64,000 nt of DNA from Rhizobiales bacterium 63-22 (GCA_001898995.1 MKVZ01000008.1:50565-114564); one strand, 5' to 3'. Counted from the stretch's first letter, positions 26,482-35,043 are shown. The notes: a model not told the origin generated them from the sequence alone. A program made the numbers and translations.

Positions 26482-27507
26482 ATGACCGAACGTATCGAAG
26501 ATATTGCCATCGCCATGATGACCTCCGGCAAGGGCCTGCTCGCCGCCGACGAAAGTTCCGCCACCATCAAGAAGCGTTTCGATGCGATCCATCTCGCCTC
26601 CACGGAGGAATCGCGCCGCGACTATCGCGAAATGCTGTTCCGCGCCGACGATGCCATGAAGAACTACATTTCCGGCGTCATCCTCTATGACGAGACCATC
26701 CGCCAGAAGGCGAAGGACGGCACGCCGCTGGTCGAGATCATCCGCAAGGCCGGCGCCATTCCCGGCATCAAGGTGGATGCGGGCGCGAAGCCGCTGGCCG
26801 GCTTTCCCGCCGAGACGATCACCGAGGGCCTCGACGGCCTGCGCGAGCGACTCAGCGAATATCATGCGCTCGGCGCGCGCTTCGCCAAGTGGCGCGCGGT
26901 GATCGCGATCTCCGACAGCCTGCCGTCGTGGGGCGCGGTGAAACAGAACGCGCAGGCGCTGGCCCGCTATGCCGCGCTGTGTCAGGAAGCCGGCATCGTG
27001 CCGATCGTCGAGCCGGAAGTGCTGATGGACGGCAAGCCGGGCAATCACTCCATCGACCGCTGCTACGACGTGACGGAATGGGTGCTGAAAACCGTCTTCA
27101 ACGAACTCTACGACGCGCGCGTCAGGCTCGAAGGCATGATCCTGAAGCCCAACATGGTCATCGACGGCGCCAACGCCCGCAAGGCGTCGGTGGCGGAAGT
27201 GGCTGAAAAGACCGTGCGCTGCTTCCGCAACACGGTGCCGGTGGCGGTGCCGGGCATCGCCTTCCTCTCCGGCGGCCAGACCGGCGAGGAAGCCACCGCC
27301 CACCTCTCGGCCATGAATGCCGCCTATGACCTGCCGTGGAGGCTGACCTTCTCCTATGGCCGCGCCCTTCAGGCGGCGGCGCTGGAGGCATGGGGCGGCA
27401 AGGCGGAAAACGTCGCCGCCGGCCAGCGCGCCTTCACCCACCGCGCCCACATGAACAGCCTCGCTGCCACCGGAAAGTGGAAGCAGGAACTGGAAAAGGC
27501 CGCCTGA
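26482..27507 (+). CDS. fba: Class I fructose-bisphosphate aldolase
   Basis: A 341-aa aldolase of the eukaryote-like class I type. The Schiff-base lysine is K222 in GMILKPNMV; other active-site segments are GLLAADESSATIKKRF, IKVDAGAKPL, VPIVEPEVLMDG and FLSGGQTGEEAT. The class I form is unusual among bacteria but common in Rhizobiales. The ATG at 26482 has a ribosome site (gaggag); the frame extends further upstream without homology. A terminator follows. Confidence 0.95.
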   Translation: MTERIEDIAIAMMTSGKGLLAADESSATIKKRFDAIHLASTEESRRDYREMLFRADDAMKNYISGVILYDETIRQKAKDGTPLVEIIRKAGAIPGIKVDAGAKPLAGFPAETITEGLDGLRERLSEYHALGARFAKWRAVIAISDSLPSWGAVKQNAQALARYAALCQEAGIVPIVEPEVLMDGKPGNHSIDRCYDVTEWVLKTVFNELYDARVRLEGMILKPNMVIDGANARKASVAEVAEKTVRCFRNTVPVAVPGIAFLSGGQTGEEATAHLSAMNAAYDLPWRLTFSYGRALQAAALEAWGGKAENVAAGQRAFTHRAHMNSLAATGKWKQELEKAA

Positions 27508-27534
27508 TCTTTTCCGCGGAAAGAAGCATCAAAT

Positions 27535-27565
27535 CGCAAAGCCCGGCTCCCGCCGGGCTTTTCAT
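27535..27565 (+). terminator. fba terminator
   Basis: Stem aagcccggc/gccgggctt then tttc. Its right edge overlaps the stop codon of the small minus-strand gene at 27562. Confidence 0.8.
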
Positions 27566-27726
27566 ATTCCGTAGAGATGCAACGCGCCGGCAAGCATCAT
27601 GGCAAGGATGGCGGCGACGGCGATCTTCCAGAAGTCGCCGCGACGGCGCAGCCCCGGCCAGCCGAACGGCTTGAGGATGTGCAGCCCCATCAGGGCGACG
27701 ATCAGCGCAGGCAATATTTTGGTCAA
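27562..27726 (-). CDS. 54-aa membrane protein with TTG start
   Basis: TTG at 27726, preceded by gaggtgg four bases upstream, opens a 54-residue protein beginning (M)TKILPALIVALMGLHILKPF and ending ILAMMLAGALHLYGI. It has two hydrophobic segments with a basic loop (GLRRRGDFWK) between. Family unknown to me. Its stop overlaps the fba terminator from the opposite strand. The TTG start and small size mean it is easily missed. Confidence 0.62.
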   Translation of the reverse strand: MTKILPALIVALMGLHILKPFGWPGLRRRGDFWKIAVAAILAMMLAGALHLYGI

Positions 27727-27833
27727 TGGGCCACCTCCGCCCTCTTTTGAAGCAGGCCCGTCAAAGCCGCAATTCGATTTATCCGTATTCCGCACTTTTC
27801 GGGATGCGCAGTCTTTTGCCTTGACGCGCATCT

Positions 27834-27915
27834 TTCCGATCGGAGCGGGATCAGAAATCAGTCCAGTGGACTGATTTCCCCGCGAAGGTGCTTCGCACTT
27901 TTCGGGATGCGCTTC
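27834..27915. repeat. RIME-like element upstream of the 27987 gene
   Basis: gggatcagaaatcagtccag, tggactgatttccccgcgaa and cttcgcacttttcgggatgc; same order as in the 23722 and 55506 elements. Confidence 0.82.
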
Positions 27916-27986
27916 CGGGTAGCTGACAGAAGGCTGTCAGGAGCGGTGTGCCATGATGTATTCTCAATAATCGAGGGAGATTCGTC

Positions 27987-28169
27987 ATGGCGCTCGCAAT
28001 CGCACCACTGATCGCAATGTGGAAGGAATATTGCCGCAGGCACGACGAACGGCGTCGTTTCATACGCACGCAGCGGACAATCGAACGCCTGCCGTGCGAC
28101 CTGCGCAAGGATATGGGCTGGCCGGACCGCTATCTGGAGGAGCGCCGCGGCGGGCGCAAGGGAGAATAG
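27987..28169 (+). CDS. Small DUF1127-like basic protein
   Basis: A 60-aa, strongly basic protein (MALAIAPLIAMWKEYCRRHD then RRRFIRTQRTIERLPCDLRK). The motif TIERLPCDLRKDMGWPD resembles the DUF1127 core, where LxxLPDxxLxDIGL-like residues form an RNA-linked helix pair; in relatives such proteins bind RNA-processing factors and influence phosphate or motility genes. The ATG follows gagggagattcg. It lies 7 bp before the YafY-type regulator gene and may share its transcript. Confidence 0.72.
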   Translation: MALAIAPLIAMWKEYCRRHDERRRFIRTQRTIERLPCDLRKDMGWPDRYLEERRGGRKGE

Positions 28170-28176
28170 GACAAGG

Positions 28177-28878
28177 ATGCGACGCGCCGACCGCCTGTTC
28201 CAGATCGTTCAGCACCTGCGCGGTGGCAGGCTCGTCACCGCGCGGCAACTGGCCGAGCGGCTGGAGGTTTCCGAACGCACCATCTATCGCGACATAGCCG
28301 ACCTTCAGACGAGCGGCGTCCCGATCGAGGGCGAGGCCGGTGTCGGCTATATATTGCGGCACGGTTTCGAGCTGCCGCCGCTGATGTTCACCCGCGACGA
28401 GATCGTGGCGCTGGTCGCCGGGGCGCGGCTCGTGCGCGCATGGGGCGGCGTCTCCATGGCGCGCGGCGCGGAGGAAGCGCTGGTCAAGATCGAGGCCGTG
28501 CTGCCGGAAGCCGAGCGCGCCCGCATCGCCGGCACGCAGATTCATGCCGGCGGCGATCGCATCAGCATGGAGGAACGGCGCATCATCGATGCTGTGGAAC
28601 GCGCGGTGGATGAAAAGCAGGTGATCAATATCCGCTATCGCGATCTCGAACAGCGCGACAGCGAGCGCGATATCCGCCCGCTCGGCCTCTGGTTCTGGGG
28701 CCATGCGTGGACGGTGATCGGCTGGTGCGAACTGCGCGACGCGTTCCGCACCTTCCGCACCGACCGCATCGTGGAGGCGGTCCATGCCGGTCGCCGCTTC
28801 CGCCCCGAGCGCGGCAAGACGCTGGCCGATTTCTACCGGCTGATGGAAATGCAGGAATACAATGCCTTCAAGGAATGA
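28177..28878 (+). CDS. YafY/DeoR-type regulator with WYL domain
   Basis: A 233-aa protein. The N-terminal HTH_11 winged helix spans residues about 1-60 (MRRADRLFQIVQHLRGGRLV, then SERTIYRDIADLQTSGVPI, the recognition helix region). The C-terminal WYL domain includes VINIRYRDLEQRDSERDIRP and LGLWFWGHAWTVIGWCELRDAF. WYL domains sense nucleic acid or other ligands. No clear operator or target was seen. It likely shares a transcript with the small DUF1127-like gene just before it. Confidence 0.9.
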   Translation: MRRADRLFQIVQHLRGGRLVTARQLAERLEVSERTIYRDIADLQTSGVPIEGEAGVGYILRHGFELPPLMFTRDEIVALVAGARLVRAWGGVSMARGAEEALVKIEAVLPEAERARIAGTQIHAGGDRISMEERRIIDAVERAVDEKQVINIRYRDLEQRDSERDIRPLGLWFWGHAWTVIGWCELRDAFRTFRTDRIVEAVHAGRRFRPERGKTLADFYRLMEMQEYNAFKE

Positions 28879-28892
28879 GGCCTTCAAGGAAT

Positions 28893-28918
28893 GAGAAACC
28901 CGGCCTGACGCCGGGTTC
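28893..28918. terminator. Shared hairpin between the YafY-type gene and trcR
   Basis: Stem aacccggc/gccgggtt with a 5-nt loop. T-tails are poor on both sides, so efficiency is uncertain. Confidence 0.45.
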
Positions 28919-28953
28919 CATCCTGCCGCGATGTTACATCCTTCGGGATGTAT

Positions 28954-29643
28954 CTATTCCTCGTCTTCTTCGTCGCTGCGCGAACCCTTGAGCGAGGAAA
29001 GCTTGGCGAACACCTTGTCGGCGTCGAGTTCCTCTTCTTCCTTCGGCTCGTCGCGATAATCGAAATTCTCGGTCGCGGAGGCGGGCAGCAGGGTGCTGTC
29101 GGATTCCGGCGCGGCGGGACGATTGCGCGCGGCGCGCTCCACTTCGAGGTCGAGATCGATCTGCGAGCACAGGCCGAGCGTCACCGGGTCCATGGCCGTC
29201 AGGTTGGCGGCGTTCCAGTGGGTGCGGTTGCGAATCTGCTCGATGGTCGCCTTGGTGGTCCCGATCAGGCGCGAAACCTGCGCATCCTTCAGTTCGGGGT
29301 GATTGCGCACCAGCCAGAGAATGGCGTTGGGACGGTCCTGACGCTTGGAGAGCGGCGTATAGCGCGGCCCCTTGCGCTTGGCTTCCGGCACGCGCACCTT
29401 CGGCTCGGCGAGCTTCAGGCGGTAATAGGGATCCTTCTCGCCCTTCTCGATCTCCTCGCGCGAAAGCTGGCCGGTGATGACCGGATCGAGGCCCTTGATG
29501 CCCTGCGAGGCCTCACCGTCGGCGATCGCCTTCACTTCCAGCGGATGCAGCTTGCAGAAAGCCGCGATCTGGTCAAAGGAAAGGGCCGTGTTGTCGACAA
29601 GCCAGACGGCCGTTGCCTTGGGCATGAGAAGCTGGGTGGCCAT
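28954..29643 (-). CDS. trcR: TrcR cell-cycle transcription regulator (DUF1013)
   Basis: A 229-aa protein of the DUF1013 family, called TrcR in alphaproteobacterial annotation. It begins MATQLLMPKATAVWLVDNTA and has WLVRNHPELKDAQVSRLIGT followed by TTKATIEQIRNRTHWNAANL, which looks like a helix-turn-helix. The C-terminus is acidic and disordered (SDEEDEE). The start at 29643 is favoured over a TTG three codons earlier. It is transcribed alone, away from the quinone oxidoreductase gene. With rcdA and gapR it is one of three cell-cycle regulators here. Confidence 0.83.
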   Translation of the reverse strand: MATQLLMPKATAVWLVDNTALSFDQIAAFCKLHPLEVKAIADGEASQGIKGLDPVITGQLSREEIEKGEKDPYYRLKLAEPKVRVPEAKRKGPRYTPLSKRQDRPNAILWLVRNHPELKDAQVSRLIGTTKATIEQIRNRTHWNAANLTAMDPVTLGLCSQIDLDLEVERAARNRPAAPESDSTLLPASATENFDYRDEPKEEEELDADKVFAKLSSLKGSRSDEEDEE

Positions 29644-29771
29644 AAGATACAATCCTCTTGTTCGTCCGCTCCGGTGGCGCGGGACGTGGAAAAAACCACA
29701 ATTTCCGGGAAATCATGGCCTCTATACAGGTTTTCCGCCCATGAGGCAAGAAATCTCGGATCGTGATATCC

Positions 29772-30776
29772 CTAAGCCAGATCCAGTACGATCTTGCCTA
29801 TATTCCGTCCCTCTTCCATGCGCGCATGCGCGCGCCACGCGTCCTTCAGCGGAAAGATCATGTCCATGACCGGCGCGACTCTGCGTTCGGCGAGAAGCGG
29901 CCAGACCTTGGCCTCCAGTTCCCGCGCGACGGCCGCCTTGAACTCCACCGGGCGGGAGCGCAGCGTGGAGCCGGTATGGGTGAGGCGCTTCATCATCAAT
30001 GTCGCGAAATTGGCGGTCGCCTTCGCTCCGTTGAGGAAGGCGATCTGCACGATACGCCCGTCCTCGGCGGCGGCGTGATAGTTGCGGTCCACATAGTCGC
30101 CGCCCACCATGTCGAGAATGACGTCCGCGCCCCGGCCACCGGTGGCCTCCTTCACCACCGCAACGAAATCCTCCTCGCGGTAATTGATCGCCCGGTCGGC
30201 GCCGAGCTTCAGGCAGGCGTCGCATTTTTCCTTCGAGCCGGCGGTGACGATCACATAGGCCCCGAAGGCCGCGCCGAGTTGGATCGCCGTGGTGCCGATG
30301 CCGGACGAGCCGCCATGCACCAAGAGCGTCTCGCCCTGTTTCAGCCCGCCGCGCTCGAACACGTTGTGCCAGACGGTGAAGAAGGTTTCGGGAATGGCGG
30401 CGGCCTCGATATAGCCATAGCCGGAAGGCAGCGGCAGGGCGTTGCTTTCATGCACGACGGCATATTCGGCATAGCCGCCTCCGGGCAGAAGTGCCGCCAC
30501 CTGATCGCCGACGGAAAACCGCTTCACGCCCTCGCCCAGCGCCACCACGTCGCCCGCCACCTCGAGGCCGGGAATGTCGGACGCGCCGGGCGGCGGCGCA
30601 TAATTGCCCTGCCGCTGCAACACGTCCGGCCGGTTGACGCCGGCAGCGCGCACGCGCACCAGAACCTGCCCCTTGCCCGGCTGCGGCACGGAGCGCTGCA
30701 CGGGACGCAGCACATGGGCGCCGCCCGGCTCGGCGATTTCGATCGCGGTCATGCGGGAAGGCAGTTCGGACGGCAT
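29772..30776 (-). CDS. NAD(P)H quinone oxidoreductase, PIG3 family
   Basis: A 334-aa zinc-free medium-chain dehydrogenase. It has a GroES-like N-terminal domain (VRVRAAGVNRPDVLQRQGNY, DIPGLEVAGDVVALG) and a Rossmann domain (ETLLVHGGSSGIGTTAIQLG). The sequence resembles human TP53I3/PIG3 and its bacterial relatives, which reduce quinones with NADPH. No zinc-ligand cysteines are present, as expected. It is monocistronic; a pair of palindromic repeats lies upstream. Confidence 0.93.
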   Translation of the reverse strand: MPSELPSRMTAIEIAEPGGAHVLRPVQRSVPQPGKGQVLVRVRAAGVNRPDVLQRQGNYAPPPGASDIPGLEVAGDVVALGEGVKRFSVGDQVAALLPGGGYAEYAVVHESNALPLPSGYGYIEAAAIPETFFTVWHNVFERGGLKQGETLLVHGGSSGIGTTAIQLGAAFGAYVIVTAGSKEKCDACLKLGADRAINYREEDFVAVVKEATGGRGADVILDMVGGDYVDRNYHAAAEDGRIVQIAFLNGAKATANFATLMMKRLTHTGSTLRSRPVEFKAAVARELEAKVWPLLAERRVAPVMDMIFPLKDAWRAHARMEEGRNIGKIVLDLA

Positions 30777-30892
30777 GATGGTGCTCCTGTTATGGCATCC
30801 CGCCGGACCCTGCCGGACGAGGCGAAAACGACCGGCCGGAAAAGCCCGTCGATTTTTTCAAATATATATGCGAGGATTCAAGCCGTTAAACC

Positions 30893-30968
30893 CCAGTGTG
30901 GCAAATCCGAAATTCGTATCACCCTGGAGCAAGGCTGCGAACGAATTTCGGATTCGAAGCCACACTGG
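30893..30968. repeat. Palindromic intergenic element, copy 4
   Basis: Arms ccagtgtggcaaatccgaaa and ttcggattcgaagccacactgg (first 20: ttcggattcgaagccacact). Same size and edges (agtgtgg) as the elements beside ruvC, and again followed by a second, related copy. Confidence 0.78.
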
Positions 30969-30985
30969 CAAGTCTATGAATCTCG

Positions 30986-31056
30986 TGTGGTTTACGGATT
31001 TGAAGTTCCTGAACGCGGATGCCATCCAAACGACAGGAACTTCAAATCCACCACAC
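30986..31056. repeat. Palindromic intergenic element, copy 5 (tandem with copy 4)
   Basis: Arms tgtggtttacggatttgaag and cttcaaatccaccaca, with the loop cgcggatgccatccaaacga between. The tandem arrangement matches that at 2033-2199. Confidence 0.78.
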
Positions 31057-31139
31057 TAGTCTGGGCTTGAAGCCGGAAAAAACGGACGCCGGTCCGATAC
31101 AACCGGATCGAAGCGCGCCCAGCGACCGGGAGGAAGACC

Positions 31140-31331
31140 ATGAGCGTTTTCGACGAGGAGAGAACGAAACCGCCTGTCGGCGCGGTGCTGAGCGAAGCGG
31201 AACTGTCGCTGCTGTCGGTCGCCGAGATCGACCAGCGTATCGCCCTGCTGCAATCGGAAATCGAGCGGCTCAAGGCGGAAAGACTGAAAAAGGGCGACAG
31301 CCGCGCCGCCGCCGAGGCGCTGTTCAGGTAA
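31140..31331 (+). CDS. DUF1192 small protein
   Basis: A 63-aa protein with the DUF1192 pattern: LSEAELSLLSVAEIDQRIAL, LQSEIERLKAERLKK and AAAEALFR. It is mostly helical and acidic at the start. The function of the family is unknown; it is almost confined to alphaproteobacteria. The ATG follows a strong site (gggaggaagacc). It lies 176 bp before the convergent DUF465 gene. No operon partner is seen. Confidence 0.85.
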   Translation: MSVFDEERTKPPVGAVLSEAELSLLSVAEIDQRIALLQSEIERLKAERLKKGDSRAAAEALFR

Positions 31332-31506
31332 GACATGCCGCGCAGAAACGCGCGGTAGCGGTACCGTGCCGGACAGTACATAAAAAAGGGAAGTGAAGCG
31401 GCCCCGTGATGCCCACTTTCACCGGACCCGCATCAGCCCCGGACGGCGGCTGCGACCCAGCCGCCGGTCTATCCTATATTGGATTGTAGAGACTATCGCC
31501 CTTAGC

Positions 31507-31689
31507 TCAGTGCCGTGTTGCCTCGATCCTCAGCTTTTCGATCTGCTCCTTGAGTACGAGTTTTCTCCGCTTCAGGGATGCAATATGAAGGTCATCCATC
31601 GCCGGTGACGCCATGGCCTCGGAAATTTCCTGCTCCAGAGCGCCGTGCTTCTTTTCGAGCGTGGCAAGATGGGATTCGATAGCCATCAT
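31507..31689 (-). CDS. YdcH/DUF465 coiled-coil protein, first copy
   Basis: A 60-aa protein starting MMAIESHLATLEKKHGALEQ and containing LKRRKLVLKEQIEKLRIE, the helical-hairpin DUF465 signature (KxxKLxLKDxI). There are two adjacent ATGs, 31689 and 31686; the first follows agggagatctg. An in-frame extension to 31944 has no similarity and overlaps the divergent second copy's start, so it is rejected. Function unknown; the family is widespread in proteobacteria. Confidence 0.85.
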   Translation of the reverse strand: MMAIESHLATLEKKHGALEQEISEAMASPAMDDLHIASLKRRKLVLKEQIEKLRIEATRH

Positions 31690-31942
31690 CAGATCTCCCT
31701 TGATCGTTTCCATACCTGGGTGGAACAGCCCGGACCGTTTCGTCCGCGCCGCTGCTCCGGCTGCCGCGAGTGCTGGCCGGAAAGCCCTTTCCGGCAGCCG
31801 CGTCCATGACAGCACCATGACAGTTTGGCACGAGTTTGGTCCAATGTCGATTTTGTCGTGGTAGCATTTTCCAACCGCGCAAAATGTGATAATGGCTGCG
31901 CCCGAACAGGCAAAAATATCCATAACGAACAGGGCGCATCGC

Positions 31943-32146
31943 ATGTCCGATCAGGAACAGGCCGAGATCAGATTGGCCGTCGCACGTCTGAAGCAGGAGC
32001 ATGCGGATTTCGATGCAGCCATCAACGCGATGATCGCGGTCGGCTGCGACCAGTTGCGCGTCCAGCGCATGAAAAAGAAGAAACTCGCCATCAAGGACAA
32101 GCTACAGGAAATGGAAGACCGGGTGATCCCGGATATCATTGCCTGA
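31943..32146 (+). CDS. YdcH/DUF465 coiled-coil protein, second copy
   Basis: A 67-aa DUF465 protein (MSDQEQAEIRLAVARLKQEH, then MKKKKLAIKDKLQEMEDRVI). It is divergent from, and paralogous to, the gene ending at 31507, with 253 bp of shared upstream DNA between them. An upstream in-frame ATG (31886) lacks family similarity. It precedes purE by 105 bp. The pair probably arose by old duplication, since sequence identity outside the KxKLxxKxxL motif is low. Confidence 0.85.
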   Translation: MSDQEQAEIRLAVARLKQEHADFDAAINAMIAVGCDQLRVQRMKKKKLAIKDKLQEMEDRVIPDIIA

Positions 32147-32251
32147 TATGGGGCCTGATACGGTGTCCGATGCGCGTCTTGAAATATGGAGGCCTGAATG
32201 CCGGCACTCGTCTCCGCGCCTGAACTCGCAAGGGCAATACGGGAAGATAAA

Positions 32252-32746
32252 ATGAGCGGTAACGCCGACGTCGCCATCATCATGGGCAGCCAGTCCGACT
32301 GGGAAACCATGCGCCATGCCGCCGATACGCTGGAGGCACTGGAGATTCCCTTCGACGCGCGCATCGTCTCCGCCCACCGCACGCCGGACCGGCTGGTCGC
32401 CTTCGCCAAAGGCGCGAAGGACGAAGGCTACAGGGTGATCATCGCCGGCGCCGGGGGCGCGGCCCATCTGCCCGGCATGACCGCCGCCATGACACCGCTG
32501 CCGGTCTTCGGCGTGCCGGTCCAGTCGAAGGCGCTTTCGGGGCAGGATTCGCTGCTTTCCATCGTGCAGATGCCGGCGGGCATACCGGTCGGCACGCTCG
32601 CCATCGGCCGCGCGGGCGCGGTCAACGCCGCGCTCCTCGCCGCCGCCGTGCTGGCGCTTTACGACACCGCGCTCGCCGCCCGCCTCGACGAATGGCGCAG
32701 GGCGCAGACCGAGAGCGTGGCCGAACGCCCTTCCAACGAGGTATGA
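32252..32746 (+). CDS. purE: N5-carboxyaminoimidazole ribonucleotide mutase
   Basis: A 164-aa class I PurE that moves the carboxylate of N5-CAIR to give CAIR in purine synthesis. Substrate-binding segments: [22 protein letters not shown] and [12 protein letters not shown]. The start at 32252 (MSGNADVAI) has a good ribosome site (gggaag, 5 nt); an upstream in-frame ATG at 32198 is unlikely. purK follows 7 bp later in the same operon. Confidence 0.97.
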   Translation: MSGNADVAIIMGSQSDWETMRHAADTLEALEIPFDARIVSAHRTPDRLVAFAKGAKDEGYRVIIAGAGGAAHLPGMTAAMTPLPVFGVPVQSKALSGQDSLLSIVQMPAGIPVGTLAIGRAGAVNAALLAAAVLALYDTALAARLDEWRRAQTESVAERPSNEV

Positions 32747-32753
32747 TATAGAT

Positions 32754-33842
32754 ATGGACCTGACTCCGCTGAAACCCGGCTCCGCCATCGGCATCATCGG
32801 CGGCGGGCAACTGGGCCGCATGCTGGCCATGGCCGCGGCAAGGCTCGGCTATGAGACGGTGATCCTGGAGCCGCAGGCCGGCTGCCCGGCGGCGCAGACC
32901 GCCAACCGGCAGATCGTCGCCGCCTATGACGACCCGAACGCGCTGGCGGAACTCGCCGCCGCCTGCGATGTCATAACCTATGAATTCGAGAACGTGCCGG
33001 TCAGCGCCGCCGACAGGCTGGCCCAAACCGCACTCGTCCTGCCACCGCCCGCCGCTCTCGAAATCTCGCAGGACCGTTTCGCGGAAAAGAAGTTCCTCAA
33101 CGAAAGCGACATCGAGACCGCGCCATGGCATCCGGTGAACGACGAGGAAACGCTGGTCGCGGCCCTCGGCGCGCTTGGGCAGCGCGGCATCCTCAAGACC
33201 CGCCGTCTCGGCTATGACGGCAAGGGGCAGGTGCGGCTCGACGCGCCGGATGAAAATGCGATTCGCGCCGCTCTGGCAGCGATCAACCATGCCCCGGCCA
33301 TTCTGGAAGGCTTTGTCGATTTCGCGCGCGAGGTGTCGGTGATCGCCGCCCGCGACCGCGCCGGCAATGTCGCGCTGTTCGACATTGCCGAAAACGTCCA
33401 CAGGGACGGCATCCTCTCCACCTCCACCGTTCCGGCCGCCGTTTTCCCGCAGACGGCGCAGGCCGCGCGCGCGGCGGCGGAAAAGCTCCTGCACGCGCTC
33501 GATTATGTCGGCGTGCTCGGCCTCGAATTCTTCGTGCTGGCCGACGGCTCGCTGCTCGCCAACGAGTTTGCGCCGCGCGTGCACAATTCCGGCCACTGGA
33601 CGGAAGCGGCCTGCGCCATTTCGCAGTTCGAGCAGCATATCCGCGCCGTCGCCGGCCTGCCGCTCGGCGATACGCGCCGCCACAGCGATTGCGTGATGGA
33701 AAACCTCATCGACGACGACGTGGAAAAGGTGCCGGCGATCCTGCGCGAGACGGATGCGGTGCTTCATCTCTATGGCAAGAAGGAAGCGCGCCCCGGCCGC
33801 AAGATGGGCCATGTGACGCGGATCGCACCCCGCACCGCATAA
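32754..33842 (+). CDS. purK: N5-carboxyaminoimidazole ribonucleotide synthase
   Basis: A 362-aa ATP-grasp enzyme that makes N5-CAIR from AIR, bicarbonate and ATP for PurE. The N-terminal glycine loop IGIIGGGQLGRMLAMAAARL, the KTRRLGYDGKGQ lysine/glycine loop and the metal site ANEFAPRVHNSGHWT are all present. Its length is normal. It is coupled closely to purE and followed by the rpmJ promoter region. Confidence 0.97.
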   Translation: MDLTPLKPGSAIGIIGGGQLGRMLAMAAARLGYETVILEPQAGCPAAQTANRQIVAAYDDPNALAELAAACDVITYEFENVPVSAADRLAQTALVLPPPAALEISQDRFAEKKFLNESDIETAPWHPVNDEETLVAALGALGQRGILKTRRLGYDGKGQVRLDAPDENAIRAALAAINHAPAILEGFVDFAREVSVIAARDRAGNVALFDIAENVHRDGILSTSTVPAAVFPQTAQAARAAAEKLLHALDYVGVLGLEFFVLADGSLLANEFAPRVHNSGHWTEAACAISQFEQHIRAVAGLPLGDTRRHSDCVMENLIDDDVEKVPAILRETDAVLHLYGKKEARPGRKMGHVTRIAPRTA

Positions 33843-33876
33843 GACGCGGACAGGTCATGAATCTGCCGCGCGGCAG

Positions 33877-33905
33877 TTGACATTTGCCGGAAACATTGTG
33901 TATTT
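33877..33905 (+). promoter_or_regulatory. Candidate rpmJ promoter
   Basis: TTGACA (33877-33882), 17 bp, then gtattt. The -35 is a perfect consensus; the -10 is weak. It lies just past purK and about 115 bp before rpmJ. Confidence 0.45.
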
Positions 33906-33947
33906 CGGCCAACCCTTCAGGTACGGCTTCCGTGCCTGTGACCCATT

Positions 33948-33968
33948 GGCGCCTCGGGCGCCCGTTTT
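33948..33968 (+). other. Terminator-like hairpin in the rpmJ leader
   Basis: ggcgcc-tcg-ggcgcc followed by cgtttta, lying between the candidate promoter and the rpmJ start. It could end purK transcripts or act as an attenuator; not decidable by eye. Confidence 0.45.
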
Positions 33969-34022
33969 ATGCAAGCCCGGCGGCATCTTCTGTCGATGGG
34001 CCAACCTGACCCGGTGATTGAC

Positions 34023-34148
34023 ATGAAGATCAAGAACTCGCTCAAAGCCCTCAAGGCCCGCCATCGCGACTGCCAGCTCGTCCGCCGCAAGGGCCGCGTC
34101 TATATCATCAACAAGTCCGCCCCGCGCTACAAGGCTCGGCAAGGCTGA
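34023..34148 (+). CDS. rpmJ: 50S ribosomal protein L36
   Basis: A 41-aa basic protein that begins [20 protein letters not shown], then [20 protein letters not shown]. This is the longer L36 form (YkgO-like), lacking the zinc-binding C-C-C-H set of the short type. It is monocistronic, downstream of purEK, with its own apparent promoter. Because of its small size it is often missed. The high K/R content and exact start leave little doubt. Confidence 0.93.
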   Translation: MKIKNSLKALKARHRDCQLVRRKGRVYIINKSAPRYKARQG

Positions 34149-34218
34149 GTTCGGGCTGAGTCCCGGGCGGATTGCGGACCTTCCGCAGCCCCATTTTGCA
34201 TTTGACGTTTCGCTGCGC

Positions 34219-34953
34219 ATGAGGGAGCTTATGCGCATGCGGAACGTTTTTGCATGTCTGGCCGGGATCGCGCTCATCGCAGCCGCGATGCCGGCGCTCG
34301 CCCAGATGGCGCCGGAAAAGGCACCCCTGACCGGTCCGTCCACGCCGGACGGCATACAGCAGGACCAGACGCCGCAGGACGAATCTCCGCAGGGCGGACC
34401 GGCGGAATCGTCCGGCGTGGATACGAGCGCGCCCGCCGAACCGGCCCCCGTCCCGGCCGCTCAACAGACGCGCGAACAGCGCCTCGACGCGCTTTTCAAG
34501 AAACTCGGCCGTGAGACGAACGAGGCGCAGGCGCGCAACACCGCCGCGCAGATCAACCGCATCTGGGCGCAATCGGGCAGCGCCACCGTCGATCTGCTGC
34601 TGCAATGGGCGGCCAAGGCGACGCAGGAGAAGCGCTATGTCCCGGCGCTCGATTTCCTCGACGAGGCCATCGCGCTCGACCCGGATTATGCCGAGGCATG
34701 GAGCCGCCGCGCGACGGTGCATCTGCTGCAAAAGGACTACGATCACGCCATGGTCGATATCGATCACACCCTGGCGCTGGAGCCGCGCCATTTCGGCGCG
34801 CTGTTCGACATGGCCACGATCCTGCGCGCACGCGGGCTGAAGGAACAGGCCATGGAGGTCTATGCCAGGGCGCTGGCGCTTTATCCGATGATGCTCGACG
34901 CGCAGACCGGCCTCAACGACCTTGCCGACGAGCTGACCGACACCCGCACCTAG
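34219..34953 (+). CDS. Exported TPR protein
   Basis: A 244-aa protein with a signal peptide (NVFACLAGIALIAAAMPALA followed by Q), a low-complexity region rich in P, Q and E (residues about 35-85), and then TPR units: YVPALDFLDEAIALDPDYAE, LLQKDYDHAMVDIDHTLALE and LKEQAMEVYARALALYPMML. It is a typical periplasmic scaffold. No partner is evident. The GTG/ATG choice at the start (34219, MRELMRMRNVF) is uncertain; the ATG at 34231 or 34237 would suit the signal peptide equally well. Confidence 0.8.
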   Translation: MRELMRMRNVFACLAGIALIAAAMPALAQMAPEKAPLTGPSTPDGIQQDQTPQDESPQGGPAESSGVDTSAPAEPAPVPAAQQTREQRLDALFKKLGRETNEAQARNTAAQINRIWAQSGSATVDLLLQWAAKATQEKRYVPALDFLDEAIALDPDYAEAWSRRATVHLLQKDYDHAMVDIDHTLALEPRHFGALFDMATILRARGLKEQAMEVYARALALYPMMLDAQTGLNDLADELTDTRT

Positions 34954-35043
34954 AGCGGTTCCGATCGACACGCGCAATCACCCATGCCTGCCCTGTGATC
35001 CACGGGGGCGGAAAGCGGATGAGATTCGGGATTATGGCGAGTC

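Noticed and set aside
31500..31580. tRNA-like start (cgcccttagctcag)
   Set aside because: The D-arm look-alike has no matching acceptor stem or T-loop downstream and overlaps the DUF465 stop codon.
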